NCBI GenBank assembly: GCA_018401645.1
Contig: JAGYKK010000016.1
Coordinates: forward strand, 1 to 64,000
DNA length: 64,000 bases
Direction of reading: 5' to 3'
From: Mycobacterium sp.
GTDB lineage: Bacteria > Actinomycetota > Actinomycetes > Mycobacteriales > Mycobacteriaceae
The notes under the pieces were generated by a model. That model made no database searches. It worked only from the letters and a program-made list of their open reading frames with translations, and had not been told where the DNA came from. The position numbers were made by a program, and so were the translations under genes. Of this stretch, positions 17,654 to 25,804 are shown piece after piece. Each line of letters starts with the position of its first letter. Positions within the stretch are counted from its first letter, which is position 1.

Positions 17654-17995
17654 TCAGCGCGGCGGCAGGCCGTGCACGATCGTCAGGAACTGCAGTTCGG
17701 TGCCGGCGCGGCGATGCTCGCACAGCGCCTGGTAGTCGGGGTCGGCGTACCAGGCGCGGGCTTGGGACTCGGACGGGAACGTGAAGATGATCATGCGACC
17801 CGTGCGCGGCGAGGTGCCCTCCAAGGTGAAGGCCGCGTCGTCATAGGTGATGAACTCCCCGCCGTACTTCTTGAGCAGCGGAAAGAACCCCTTCTCATAC
17901 TGACGGTAGACGGCGGCATCGTTGATGTGCAGATTGACCACCGCGTACACGGGGATATCGGACACGGGGATATCGGAGACGGGGATATCGGACAT
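17654..17995 (-). CDS. DUF1330 family protein
   Basis: 113 residues from ATG 17995, preceded by AAAAGGAGC. The DUF1330 pattern is present: YAVVNLHINDAAVYRQYEKG, GGEFITYDD, RMIIFTFPSESQARAWYADP, YQALCEHRRAGTELQFL. It is a small ferredoxin-like alpha/beta barrel protein of unknown function. The N-terminus is unusual: SDIPV is repeated three times because of a 15-bp tandem duplication. Confidence 0.8.
   Translation of the reverse strand: MSDIPVSDIPVSDIPVYAVVNLHINDAAVYRQYEKGFFPLLKKYGGEFITYDDAAFTLEGTSPRTGRMIIFTFPSESQARAWYADPDYQALCEHRRAGTELQFLTIVHGLPPR
17951..17995. repeat. Three tandem copies of a 15-bp unit in the start of the DUF1330 gene
   Basis: GGGGATATCGGACAC is repeated three times with one or two changes. 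It keeps frame and adds two extra SDIPV units to the N-terminus. It could vary in copy number between strains. Confidence 0.85.
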
Positions 17996-18009
17996 AGGGG
18001 TTGCTCCTT

Positions 18010-18723
18010 TTAGTTGAGGGCTTCGATGGCGGCTACCACTGCGGCCGCTTGCGGCCCGCACACCGGCTGAAGGGTCACCGGGCCTGAAGTCAAGAGGTCA
18101 TCGATGCGACCTTGGAGGTCACCCGAGGCGACGTGACTTTGAAGATTTGCACCGGGGCACGACGTCCCGGTAGCGACCTGTCGGTGGCTGGCCAACGTAT
18201 CGGATGTGACGCCGAATTCCTGTGCGGCCCAGGCGAAGGCGAGTGCAGCCCCGTTGAGTTGCGCCTCGCTGATGGGCTCCACGTTGAAGTCGCCTTCGCA
18301 GACCACCAGGAAGTGACCGGTGGTGTCGTAGTCGGTGGCGGTATCGCCGGCGATCGCGGGTGTGCGCAACTCGAAGATGTTGCCGTCGCGGTCGACGCCG
18401 GCGTGGTAGGCGATGTCCACCCAGCCTTTGTCGATCTGGTGGTAGCGCTGGTGCTGGCGAAGCCGCGAGGTAATGATGCTGTTGTCGCCGAGGACGACTT
18501 CGGTGTGATGGATGGTCATCCGGGTGATGGTGTGCGGTCGCCCGCCCGGGGTTGGTGGACGCGCGCCCCAGGCGTCGCGGCACAGCAGGGCGGCTGAGGC
18601 TGTCGGGGGAGTCGCCCCGGCTGTTCCGCGGGCGCCGGCGACGCCCACCACCCCGGCCACCCCGGCCGCCCCGGCCAGATGCAGCAGACGCCGGCGGCTC
18701 AGGTGCGCGTCAGGGATCAGCAC
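18010..18723 (-). CDS. Exported N-acetylmuramoyl-L-alanine amidase (PGRP domain)
   Basis: About 237 residues from GTG 18723. The N-terminus has a Tat motif (SRRRLLHLAGAAGVAG). The PGRP/amidase domain shows Zn-ligand candidates in TIHHTEV and ASHRQVATGTSCPG, plus the typical YHQIDKGWVDIAYHAGVD and NVEPISEAQL segments. It should cleave the bond between muramic acid and L-Ala in peptidoglycan outside the membrane. A C-terminal tail of about 30 residues with one Cys follows. Its neighbours (DUF1330, TetR) give no functional link. Confidence 0.85.
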   Translation of the reverse strand: MLIPDAHLSRRRLLHLAGAAGVAGVVGVAGARGTAGATPPTASAALLCRDAWGARPPTPGGRPHTITRMTIHHTEVVLGDNSIITSRLRQHQRYHQIDKGWVDIAYHAGVDRDGNIFELRTPAIAGDTATDYDTTGHFLVVCEGDFNVEPISEAQLNGAALAFAWAAQEFGVTSDTLASHRQVATGTSCPGANLQSHVASGDLQGRIDDLLTSGPVTLQPVCGPQAAAVVAAIEALN

Positions 18724-18748
18724 GGGGTGAAGGCTACCGCGGGTGCAG

Positions 18749-19374
18749 CTACCCACAGATCCCGGCCACGGTGAAGTCGAGCAGTGATTCCAGTGCATCG
18801 GCCCGCGTGGAGCCGGGCGGAAGTTTTGCCGCTCCATCCAGACACAGCCGGGCGAAGCCATGCACGGTGACCCAGGTGTTGAGCTCGGCCCCGGGTCGAC
18901 GAGACGCGGGGAGGACGCCGCTGCTCACCAGGTCGTCGAGGGCGCTGCCGAGCAAGGCGTAGGGGCCGGCCTCATCCTCGGCCGGGTCCCCGGGTGCTTG
19001 GCTAATGGCGCCGCTTCGGCCGAACATCACCTCGAATAGTTCGGGATGGGCCAGGGCGAACTGCACGTAGGCCCGACCGGTCGCCTTGAACCGGTTGACG
19101 GCCACTTGCGCGGGGCCTTTGCCGGTCCGGGTGGCGCTCATGGCGCGTCGCATCCGCCGGGCCAGTTTCTCAAACCCGTGCGCAGCGACGGCGCTCAACA
19201 GGTCGGACTTGTCATGGAAGTGCCGGTAGGCGGCGTTGGCTGAACTCGACCCTCACGGGCGGCGGCGCGCAGACTGAACTCGCCGAGTCCGTCGTCCTCG
19301 ATGAGACGCACGGCCGTGAGGACCAACGCGTTGCGCAGATCCCCGTGGTGGTAGGGGTTCTTCGGCACCGTCAC
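18749..19374 (-). CDS. TetR-family repressor, one frame break
   Basis: The N-terminal helix-turn-helix (KNPYHHGDLRNALVLTAVRL, then EFSLRAAAREG) begins at GTG 19374 or 19368. The frame breaks near 19240, where the recognition helix should continue as AAYRHFHDKSDLLSAVAAHG in the neighbouring frame. The C-terminal ligand domain (YVQFALAHPELFEVMFGRSG) is of the WHG type. It is divergent from an SDR gene with a long palindrome between them, so it probably represses both. A single indel separates the halves. Confidence 0.8.
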
Positions 19375-19382
19375 ACCCTTTA

Positions 19383-19426
19383 TGTTGACATTGTGAACAC
19401 CATGAGTAAAGTTCACGTTGTCAACA
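19383..19426. promoter_or_regulatory. TetR operator between tetR and the SDR gene
   Basis: TGTTGACATTGTGAAC (19383-19398) and GTTCACGTTGTCAACA (19411-19426) pair at 14 of 16 positions around a 12-bp spacer. Placement between divergent genes fits a TetR operator. Confidence 0.7.
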
Positions 19427-19466
19427 TCCCGTCGTCGGACCTTTCTTCCCCACCCCAGGAGTGCCC

Positions 19467-20246
19467 ATGAACCTCGAGAACCAGACCGCGCTGATCACCG
19501 GTTCCAGCGGCGGCATCGGTGAAGATTTCGCCGTCGCGTTCGCCAAGCGCAAGGCCAACCTGGTCCTTGTTGCCCGCCGCGAAGACAAGCTGGCACAGTT
19601 GCGCACCCGACTGCTCGAGTCGCATCCGGGGCTGACCATCGACATCATCACCGCTGACCTGTCAGTGCCGGGTTCGGCAGCCGAATTGGCGACCAAGGTC
19701 GGCAGTCTTGGGCGCCGGATCGACATTCTCGTCAACAACGCCGGGGTCGGTCTGCACGGCGACTTCGTCACGCAGGGCGTCGCGGAGAACTCCGCACAGA
19801 TCCAGTTGAACTGCGTGACGCTGGTCGAACTCACCGGGTTGTTCCTGCCCGCGATGACGAAGGCCGGGCGCGGACTGGTCATCAACGTCGCCTCGACCGC
19901 GGCCTTTCAACCCACTCCGAGTATGGCCGTCTACGGCGCCACCAAGGCATTCGTGTTGTCATTCACCGAGGCGCTGTGGCAGGAGACGAAGTCCACCGGT
20001 GTGCGGGTGTTCGCGCTATGCCCGGGTGCCACCGAGACGGAGTTCTTCGCGCGCACCGGCGAGGAGTTCTTGACCAGTGGCCGGCAGACCTCTGCGCAGG
20101 TCGTCGCCACCGCGATGGCCACCATCGACAAGTCGACGCCGACGGTGGTTTCGGGGCTGAAGAATTCGGTGCTGGCCAGTGCCTATCGCTACACGCCGAG
20201 GAAGATGATGCTCACGGTGTCCGAGCGCATCATGAAGGCCAATTAG
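19467..20246 (+). CDS. Short-chain dehydrogenase/reductase
   Basis: 259 residues from ATG 19467. Classical SDR features: Gly motif TGSSGGIGEDFAVAFAKRKA, NNAGVG, active-site Ser in NVASTAAF, and YGATK (Tyr and Lys catalytic). Rossmann fold, NAD(P)H-dependent oxidoreduction of an unknown substrate. It is probably controlled by the divergent TetR. Confidence 0.9.
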   Translation: MNLENQTALITGSSGGIGEDFAVAFAKRKANLVLVARREDKLAQLRTRLLESHPGLTIDIITADLSVPGSAAELATKVGSLGRRIDILVNNAGVGLHGDFVTQGVAENSAQIQLNCVTLVELTGLFLPAMTKAGRGLVINVASTAAFQPTPSMAVYGATKAFVLSFTEALWQETKSTGVRVFALCPGATETEFFARTGEEFLTSGRQTSAQVVATAMATIDKSTPTVVSGLKNSVLASAYRYTPRKMMLTVSERIMKAN

Positions 20247-20286
20247 TTCCTACCCGGATCACGACGCGCGCCGGTGATGGTGAAAC

Positions 20287-20919
20287 CTACGACCATTCCG
20301 CGAGCACGCGCATCTTGCCGGCCTTCACCGCCGCGTCTCGCCGCAGCTTCTTGAGTTGCGGGGCGAAGGTGTTGTGTTCGTTGTCCTGAATGTTCAGCGG
20401 CAGATCCAGCGCGTTGAGCAGCTTGGCTTCGAGGAACCACGGCTCGGGATGCAGGACCCAGGACACCGACGCGTTCTCGGCCATCCACTGGGTCAGGACG
20501 GCCTCGCCGCCGGCGAAGGTCTGCCGCTTTCCCGAACCGATTCGGCGCAGCGCCAAGCCCAGTTGATCACCGAGCAGGACCCCGAGTGACTTGCGCAGCG
20601 TGGAGCCGTCCGCGCTCGCATTGCCTGCGCCGAAGTGATAGCGGATGCGCTTGCGCAGGTCCGCAGCGACCTGCGGCTTGCCGTCCGCCCGCGGCGGGCC
20701 GGGGCTGACTCCGACGTAGAGCAGTGTCAAACCGTCCCGCTGCTCGCAGCCGGAGACGTCGATCTCGCCAGGGATCTCGCGAAACCACCAGCCGTGGGCT
20801 CCCGCTTCGCCGGGCACCGGAGACGGCTCGGCGAAGACCTCATCACGCGAATATTGCTGTGCTGCACAAAAACTTGCGACGGCGTTTGCGCTGCGCTTCG
20901 CAGACGTCGACTCAGGCAT
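20287..20919 (-). CDS. GIY-YIG-like nuclease domain protein
   Basis: 210 residues. The central region (LTLLYVGVSPGPPRADGK, then LRKRIRYHFGAGNASADGST, LRKSLG) matches the GIY-YIG core as LLYVG, Arg of the second motif, and a following Leu/Arg helix. The C-terminal half (PEPWFLEAKLLNALDLPLNI) resembles the conserved end of actinobacterial GIY-YIG proteins that carry a catalytic Glu. It could cut DNA, but no target is known. It converges on the SDR gene. Confidence 0.75.
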   Translation of the reverse strand: MPESTSAKRSANAVASFCAAQQYSRDEVFAEPSPVPGEAGAHGWWFREIPGEIDVSGCEQRDGLTLLYVGVSPGPPRADGKPQVAADLRKRIRYHFGAGNASADGSTLRKSLGVLLGDQLGLALRRIGSGKRQTFAGGEAVLTQWMAENASVSWVLHPEPWFLEAKLLNALDLPLNIQDNEHNTFAPQLKKLRRDAAVKAGKMRVLAEWS

Positions 20920-20979
20920 GTAGCCCAGCGTAATCGCGGCCGGATGTCGTCGCCTCGGCGCGGCCAGTCCGAACTGCGG

Positions 20980-21582
20980 TCAGACACCGCTGCGCTGGAT
21001 GATCGCCGCCTGCAATTGTTCGAGGCGCTGCTCGCGGGGCCCGTCGAGTTCGACGAGCAGCGGAGCGTTCTCGGCGGGCATGACGTCGAACCGTCCGTCG
21101 CGGTAGATCTGCTTGAAGATCGCGTCGACGGTGTCGCGGTAGTCCAGGTCGACCGGTCGGATGCCGTCGGCTTCCATCTCCACCGGCCAGCGATCTGATC
21201 GGGGAACGAAGGCCAGGATGTCGAGGTGGTCGAGGGATTCGCGCACCGCGGGCACCATCGACGCCACGAACGCGTCGTCGATGTCGGTGGTGTGACAGTC
21301 CGCGGTGAATTGCGAGTACGCGAGATAGTCCACCGGGGCCCGATCGAAGATGACGTCGGTGTCGGAGGTGGCGTAGCGATGGACGCGACTGATGTTGTAG
21401 TACAGCTGAATGCCGTTGTGCAGCCGGGTGGAAGAGTCCCGGAAGAGGATCTCGTAGGGGCCGAAGAGCCCGAGCGCGCGGTAGGGCTCCTCCTCGCGGA
21501 GATACCCGTCGTGCGCGGCCACCCAGTCGTTGACGACGGTGGACTTGCCGAGCGAGTGGGAGCCCGAGACAGCGATTCGCAC
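20980..21582 (-). CDS. P-loop NTPase, AAA_28 / NadR kinase-like
   Basis: 200 residues from GTG 21582. The Walker A motif is near the N-terminus (VRIAVSGSHSLGKSTVVNDW), followed by VIFDRAPVDYLAYSQF as a Walker B-like/lid region. The protein is a single compact kinase-like domain. The best match I recall is the AAA_28 family, whose founding member is the ribosylnicotinamide kinase domain of NadR; other members phosphorylate small molecules. It has no membrane segment. Adjacent minus-strand genes are a HicB-like protein and a GIY-YIG protein. Confidence 0.8.
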   Translation of the reverse strand: MRIAVSGSHSLGKSTVVNDWVAAHDGYLREEEPYRALGLFGPYEILFRDSSTRLHNGIQLYYNISRVHRYATSDTDVIFDRAPVDYLAYSQFTADCHTTDIDDAFVASMVPAVRESLDHLDILAFVPRSDRWPVEMEADGIRPVDLDYRDTVDAIFKQIYRDGRFDVMPAENAPLLVELDGPREQRLEQLQAAIIQRSGV

Positions 21583-21611
21583 GGCGGGAACGCTACAGCC
21601 CGGAAGCGGTG

Positions 21612-21968
21612 TCAGCCGAAGAGGTCGTCCAACCCGAGTGCGGGCGGGCGATCGGCGAGCTTGCCGACCACCCAGTGATTGAACGAGACGCGCTGCTCGA
21701 GGGCCTCGACGCTGAGCCTGGCGTGCAGTGACCGCGACGTGCGGACCAGGAACCGTCCGCTGTAGCGGTGATCGGTAAGGGAGTCCGGGGCGGTCTGTCC
21801 GTACTCGGCCATCTCGGCGAGGGCGTCGGCGACGATCAGCTCCAGTGCGGCGATGGCCTCGTGGGCCGTGAACGCCTCGGCGTAGCGGCCGGGGAACTCC
21901 AGGCATCGCGCGAAGTACTCACGCCGCTCCGGATCCCATTCGGCCCGATATGTGTAGTTCAGCACCAT
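21612..21968 (-). CDS. HicB-like solo antitoxin-fold protein
   Basis: 118 residues from ATG 21968 (MVLNYTYRAEWDPERREYFA). The pattern RCLEFPGRYAEAFTAHEAIA fits the partial RNase H fold of HicB. The C-terminal part (RTSRSLHARLSVEALEQRVS, FNHWVVGKLA) is an RHH/toxin-type HicB DNA-binding tail. No HicA gene is adjacent on either side, so the protein is solo. It lies 61 bp from palindrome copy 4. Confidence 0.8.
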   Translation of the reverse strand: MVLNYTYRAEWDPERREYFARCLEFPGRYAEAFTAHEAIAALELIVADALAEMAEYGQTAPDSLTDHRYSGRFLVRTSRSLHARLSVEALEQRVSFNHWVVGKLADRPPALGLDDLFG

Positions 21969-22028
21969 GGCGACCATCATGGGTGGAACGCGGGCGCGGG
22001 GCTGTCCGGAGGTGGGGACCCTGTGCAG

Positions 22029-22056
22029 AACTTGATATCGCCGGCGATATCAAGTT
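22029..22056. repeat. GATATC palindrome family, copy 4 (perfect), with conserved tail
   Basis: AACTTGATATCGCC / GGCGATATCAAGTT pairs at 14 of 14 positions. The tail GGGGAAAGCCCTTAGTGGTC (22057-22076) matches the one after copies 3 and 5. It lies between the HicB-like gene and a secreted-protein gene. Confidence 0.8.
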
Positions 22057-22114
22057 GGGGAAAGCCCTTAGTGGTCGAGGGAGCTGGTGCGTCCCCACAA
22101 AGTACAGTGATGTA

Positions 22115-22672
22115 ATGCTGCGCAGGATTCTGCTCACCGCCCTGGCCACGGCTGGCGTCATTACCGGGGCTTCCTGGCCGCCGCCGATCCTGCGTCCCCG
22201 CCGCCGCCGATCCCGGACGTGTTCGCTCACATGCCGGTCAATCCGAGCGATTACACCGTCAACAGTGGCAAGTGGAAAGTCTGCCTGCCGGGCCGCCGGG
22301 GTGGTCTGCACCTGGACCTGGCGAAGGGCGATTACGGCTGCAGCGGCCCCATACCCGGCGCTTCCCGGCGGCGCGAACCTGGTCAGCGCGGGCCCGGTCG
22401 GCATGCCGGTGTTCACCACCACCGAGACCCCCAAGTACGCCGACGCCGGGGTGGTCAGGGCGCTGCCGCCCAACCGCAGGCTGAGTTACCGCCAGGTCGC
22501 CTGCGGGGTGGACGATGCCGGCGTGGTGGCCTGCCTGAACAGTCGCGAGCAGGTGGGCTTCGTCGTCGGCCCGGAGACCAGCTTCGTCGCCTCGAATGCT
22601 CCACCGCCGCCGCCGCCGGATGCGCTGCCGCTGGATGCGCCGCCGGTGGATCCGGTCGCGCCACCTACTTAG
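22115..22672 (+). CDS. Secreted protein with Pro-rich tail, two frame breaks
   Basis: ATG 22115 starts a signal peptide (MLRRILLTALATAGVITGA). The frame then changes near 22170 to a readable PDVFAHMPVNPSDYTVNSGK and changes back near 22350 to ALPGGANLVSAGPVGMPVFT, ending in a Pro/Asp/Ala-rich tail. The pieces together describe an exported protein of about 185 residues with three or four Cys. The family is widespread in mycobacteria as I recall it, but its function is unknown. Confidence 0.65.
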   Translation: MLRRILLTALATAGVITGASWPPPILRPRRRRSRTCSLTCRSIRAITPSTVASGKSACRAAGVVCTWTWRRAITAAAAPYPALPGGANLVSAGPVGMPVFTTTETPKYADAGVVRALPPNRRLSYRQVACGVDDAGVVACLNSREQVGFVVGPETSFVASNAPPPPPPDALPLDAPPVDPVAPPT

Positions 22673-22779
22673 CCCGCGAGGAGATGTCGATGGCTGATGA
22701 CGTCGGGAGCGCGAGGCTGAGCTGGAACGTATTCGGCGCACGATCTTCGACCCTCTCGGCAGGTAGTGATGCTGTTCAA

Positions 22780-22807
22780 AACTTGATATCGCGGGTGATA
22801 TCGAGTT
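22780..22807. repeat. GATATC palindrome family, copy 5, with conserved tail
   Basis: AACTTGATATCGCG / GGTGATATCGAGTT palindrome followed by CGGAAGGACATAGTGGTCT. The tail motif CATAGTGGTCT is then repeated about 15 bp later (near 22840). It lies 84 bp before the complete vapB gene. Confidence 0.75.
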
Positions 22808-22890
22808 TCGGAAGGACATAGTGGTCTACAGAGAAACGCATAGTGGTCTGTCGTTTTCTAGAATCTGCCTTGTCGTATATATTCAATCTC

Positions 22891-23145
22891 ATGGCCTTGA
22901 GTATCAAAGACCCAGAAGCCGACCGGCTGGCTCGAGAACTGGCAGCCCGCACCGGTGAAACCCTGACCGAAGCGATCGTGGTCGCGCTGCGGGAACGTCT
23001 GGCCCGCGAGACCGGGCGAACCAGATCGGTGCCGCTAAGCGAGGAACTGGCAGCTATCCGCCGTCGATGCGCCGACTTGCCGGTGTTGGATCCCCGCGCC
23101 AGCGACGCCATCATCGGCTACGACCACCACGGGCTGCCCACCTGA
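22891..23145 (+). CDS. VapB-family antitoxin
   Basis: 84 residues from ATG 22891 ([20 protein letters not shown]). The pattern is the Rv0623/PSK-type VapB, with an N-terminal DNA-binding helix pair and the tail YDHHGLPT typical of VapC-binding ends. The stop overlaps the VapC start (TGATG at 23143-23147), meaning coupled translation. An AT-rich promoter region with TATATT near 22877 lies just upstream. Confidence 0.85.
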   Translation: MALSIKDPEADRLARELAARTGETLTEAIVVALRERLARETGRTRSVPLSEELAAIRRRCADLPVLDPRASDAIIGYDHHGLPT

Positions 23146-23558
23146 TGGTGATCGAGACTTCCGCGCTCGTGGCCATGCTCACCGACGAGTCGGAGGCGCA
23201 GCGGTTCGAAGCCGCAGTGGCCGCGGACCCGGTTCGGTTGATGTCGACGGCCTCCTATCTGGAGGCGGCCATCGTCGTCGAGCAGCGATTTGGTGAGCCT
23301 GGCGGACGAGAACTGGACCTCTGGCTGCATCGGGCGGCCGTTGATCTGGTCGCCGTCGACGCCGAGCAGGCCGATGTCGCGCGGTCCGCCTACCGGCGCT
23401 TCGGTAAGGGGCGCAATCGAGCCGGCTTGAACTACGGGGATTGCTTCGCCTACGCACTGGCGAAGGTCAGCGGTGAGCCGCTGCTCTTCAAGGGCGCCGA
23501 TTTCGCCCGCGCTGACATTGGTGCTGTCGACGCAACATCCACGGGGAGCGCTGGTTGA
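23145..23558 (+). CDS. VapC ribonuclease toxin (PIN domain)
   Basis: 137 residues, full length for the family. The PIN acidic residues are visible: [12 protein letters not shown] (E), YLEAAIVVEQRFG (E), and NYGDCFAYALAK (D), with a later LLFKGADFARADI. VapC toxins cut tRNA or rRNA. It is coupled to the antitoxin gene; only one base separates its stop from the stop of the convergent NrtR-like gene. Confidence 0.9.
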   Translation: MVIETSALVAMLTDESEAQRFEAAVAADPVRLMSTASYLEAAIVVEQRFGEPGGRELDLWLHRAAVDLVAVDAEQADVARSAYRRFGKGRNRAGLNYGDCFAYALAKVSGEPLLFKGADFARADIGAVDATSTGSAG

Positions 23559-23559
23559 G

Positions 23560-24251
23560 TTACAGCGTCCGGTCGCGAGCCGACCGTCGGCGGAACAGCT
23601 CGGCCGGCCGGCCGCGCGAGCCCGAGTACGACAGGTCGGGTATGAGGAGATTGTGCATCCGGCGTCGAAAGGCGTCGCGATCCCACGGCAGCTCGTCGTT
23701 ATCGGCGACGGCGTGTGGACCAGTGCAGTTCGCGCAGTGAACGTGTTCCCCAGTAGCGGTCGGGGTCGGGTAGCTCTTCGTAGCGTGACCGCGTACTCCC
23801 TTGGCCCTTGACGATAGGGTGGTCCCAGGCCAGGCTCGCCGGGACGGTCGACCGAGACAGGCCAGATTGCTTTTTCGCGGTTCCACGACCAAAGAGCGAC
23901 TCCAACTGCTCGGGCGGACTACCGCGACGGTAGATTGCGGACAGCACCAGTGGCGCTCATCGCGATGTGGATCGTCGAGACCCACAACTGCCGGCGGATG
24001 TCCACACCCCGAGCTTCTCGTCCAGTGAACGCTCGGTGCACCAGCCAGCGTTTCGCGATCACGCAAAAGGTGCCCGGAAGTGCCCACTTGCCGGTGTCTC
24101 CGCCTCCATCTCCGCCACCAAGGGCCCACGATCGGGATCGATGGTTAAAAGCGCAGTGTCCACGGCGACGATGGCGCGGGGAAACTCAGTACTTGTCAGA
24201 GCCTGTCGGTATCGTCGTATCAACGGGTTCGGGTAAGTCGTTGTTGCTCAT
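23560..24251 (-). pseudogene. NrtR-like Nudix transcription regulator, broken by at least four frame changes
   Basis: Pieces in successive frames on the minus strand rebuild a Nudix-plus-winged-helix protein: ATG 24251 (MSNNDLPEPVDTTIP), then FPRAIVAVDTALLTIDPDRG, then GDTGKWALPGTF, then a Nudix box (RETLAGA...RSLDEKLGV), then DPHRDERHWVLSAIYRRG, then a C-terminal DAFRRRMHNLL...GRPAELFRR. The Nudix box lacks the usual EE (S and K instead), as in non-catalytic regulators such as NrtR, which senses ADP-ribose. It is either a decayed gene or badly sequenced. It is divergent from the 24408 operon and so a natural regulator of it. Confidence 0.6.
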
Positions 24252-24271
24252 GAGGATCACCTTAAACATAG

Positions 24272-24300
24272 TTGCGGTTTTCACATTAATTTGCTATACT
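24272..24300 (+). promoter_or_regulatory. Strong SigA-like promoter of the 24.4-26.8 kb operon
   Basis: TTGCGG (24272-24277), a 17-bp spacer, and TATACT (24295-24300) give a near-consensus promoter in a markedly AT-rich patch. It points to the operon starting at 24408 and lies in the region shared with the divergent NrtR-like gene. An untranslated leader of about 100 nt follows. Confidence 0.65.
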
Positions 24301-24407
24301 AGCGTCAGCCCCGGGGGATCGCTGCAATACCGGGTCGCTGAAATGCACTAACCACTACGGAAAGAGTCCACAACGTCCACAAAGTCGAAACAAGGGGAGG
24401 GGTATCG

Positions 24408-25172
24408 ATGACACAAACGAAAACTGATGCGGTTCTTATCTTGGGGGATACGAACACTGAGCAGCAGGCCGAGATGTTCGCGGTCCGGGCGGCCGAGCAC
24501 GGGGTGATCATCTCCGGAATCTTCGCCTTCGAGGTCGGCGAAGCCGCCGCGGCAGATGACCTCGCCGAGGTCGAGCAGGTGGTCGCCGCTTTGAGCCACG
24601 CCATCGCCACCCGTCGGAATATCTGGGTGCCCTACCCTCGCGAGGACCTCGCCCGGGAGGAGCACATCCGCCGCCTGTGCCTCGTGCTCCAACGGCACAG
24701 TCTTACCCTGCGGATGGGCCCGCACCTCTTTGAATGCCCGGCCGAAGGCGGCTACAACGCCATCGACATGGCCCTGCGCCACGAGGTCCGGACCGTCGAC
24801 GCGCTCGATCACGCGGTCATGGCCGCCGCCGCCGTCGAAACGCTCAGCACCGAGATTGACGCAGCATTGGCAAACGCCGGTTCACCGCCGCGCAATGGCA
24901 CTGTCGACGCGGACGTGACGTACTTCTGCACCGCCGACGTGGCGAAGCTGTTCGGCAAATCGCGGCAGTGGGTTACCTGGGCGCTGCGCAACAACGTGTT
25001 CGTGCGCAAAGACGGCACGCCGATCGAACCGGTCCGCCTCGGCAAGAGCACCCGCCGCCGGTTCACCCCGCCACTGCTGCGCGATATGGCCAAGGCCGCC
25101 TATCGGCGCGGAATCCTCGACGAAGTCGAGCTCGAGGGGGTGCTTGGGGAGTTGGCCCGGGTGGAGCGGTAA
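24408..25172 (+). CDS. Putative small-molecule-binding domain fused to a helix-turn-helix (paralogue 1)
   Basis: 254 residues. The N-terminal half (DAVLILGDTNTEQQAEMFA, IWVPYPREDLAREEHIRRL) looks like a Rossmann-type alpha/beta domain, vaguely like nucleoside-2-deoxyribosyltransferase/SLOG folds, but I cannot place it with certainty. The C-terminal part (about 170-240; ADVAKLFGKSRQWVTWALR) is a MerR/excisionase-like helix-turn-helix. A second copy lies at 38589-39469. It is the first gene of an operon with a phosphatase and a macro/PARG-like gene. Start chosen at ATG 24408 after AGGGGAGGGG. Confidence 0.7.
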   Translation: MTQTKTDAVLILGDTNTEQQAEMFAVRAAEHGVIISGIFAFEVGEAAAADDLAEVEQVVAALSHAIATRRNIWVPYPREDLAREEHIRRLCLVLQRHSLTLRMGPHLFECPAEGGYNAIDMALRHEVRTVDALDHAVMAAAAVETLSTEIDAALANAGSPPRNGTVDADVTYFCTADVAKLFGKSRQWVTWALRNNVFVRKDGTPIEPVRLGKSTRRRFTPPLLRDMAKAAYRRGILDEVELEGVLGELARVER

Positions 25173-25245
25173 CGGGCGGCCGGCAGCCTCGCGCTGCACT
25201 GACGTCTCACCTCATCCATCCACCAACTAACCCAAGGAGATCGCT

Positions 25246-25803
25246 ATGACTAACAACAATGACAACAACCCGAGCTGGGAACACGACCCGGTAGTGCACG
25301 GCTACTGGGTTCGACCCGGACGTCTGCTCGCCACCGAGTATCCCGGCGCCAAAGACGAAGAGAAGGCCCTGGGCAAGCTGCGGGTTCTTCTGGACGCCGG
25401 AGTCAATTCCTTCGTCGACCTCACCGAGGCCGGCGAACGGACCTGGGACGGAGCGCCCATGGTGCCCTACAACGGGTTGCTGGGCCCCGATGTCGCCTAC
25501 CAGCGGTTCGCCATTCCCGACACCTCGGTCATCGCCGACGCCGGGTATGACCGGATCCTCGACTACATCCGGGGCGAGCTCGATGCGGGAAAGATAGTGC
25601 TCTGTCACTGCTGGGGCGGCAAGGGCCGGACGGGAACCGTGGTCGGCTCTTGGCTCATCGACACCGAGCGCGTCGGTTATCCGCAGGTCATCGACCGCAT
25701 GCAGGAACTGCGTCGCGGATCGAGTAAGGCCGATCATCCCGTCCCCGACAACGAGGAGCAGCACGACGTCCTGCGCCGGCGTGCCCAGCGAAGGGAGGCC
25801 TGA
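25246..25803 (+). CDS. Dual-specificity / tyrosine-type protein phosphatase
   Basis: 185 residues from ATG 25246 with a CAAGGAGA ribosome site. The phosphatase loop HCWGGKGRTG (C-x5-R, about residue 120) and the general-acid region (FVDLTEAGE) define a Cys-based phosphatase of the DSP/PTP fold. Related enzymes in bacteria act on proteins, nucleotides or phosphoinositides. Its position between a sensor-HTH gene and a macro/PARG-like gene hints at phosphorylated ADP-ribose products. It ends 1 nt before the next gene. Confidence 0.85.
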   Translation: MTNNNDNNPSWEHDPVVHGYWVRPGRLLATEYPGAKDEEKALGKLRVLLDAGVNSFVDLTEAGERTWDGAPMVPYNGLLGPDVAYQRFAIPDTSVIADAGYDRILDYIRGELDAGKIVLCHCWGGKGRTGTVVGSWLIDTERVGYPQVIDRMQELRRGSSKADHPVPDNEEQHDVLRRRAQRREA

Positions 25804-25804
25804 C

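Noticed and set aside
17951-17995. GATATC sequences in the DUF1330 gene as further members of the palindrome family
   Set aside because: They are tandem coding repeats without the inverted half-site and without the tail.
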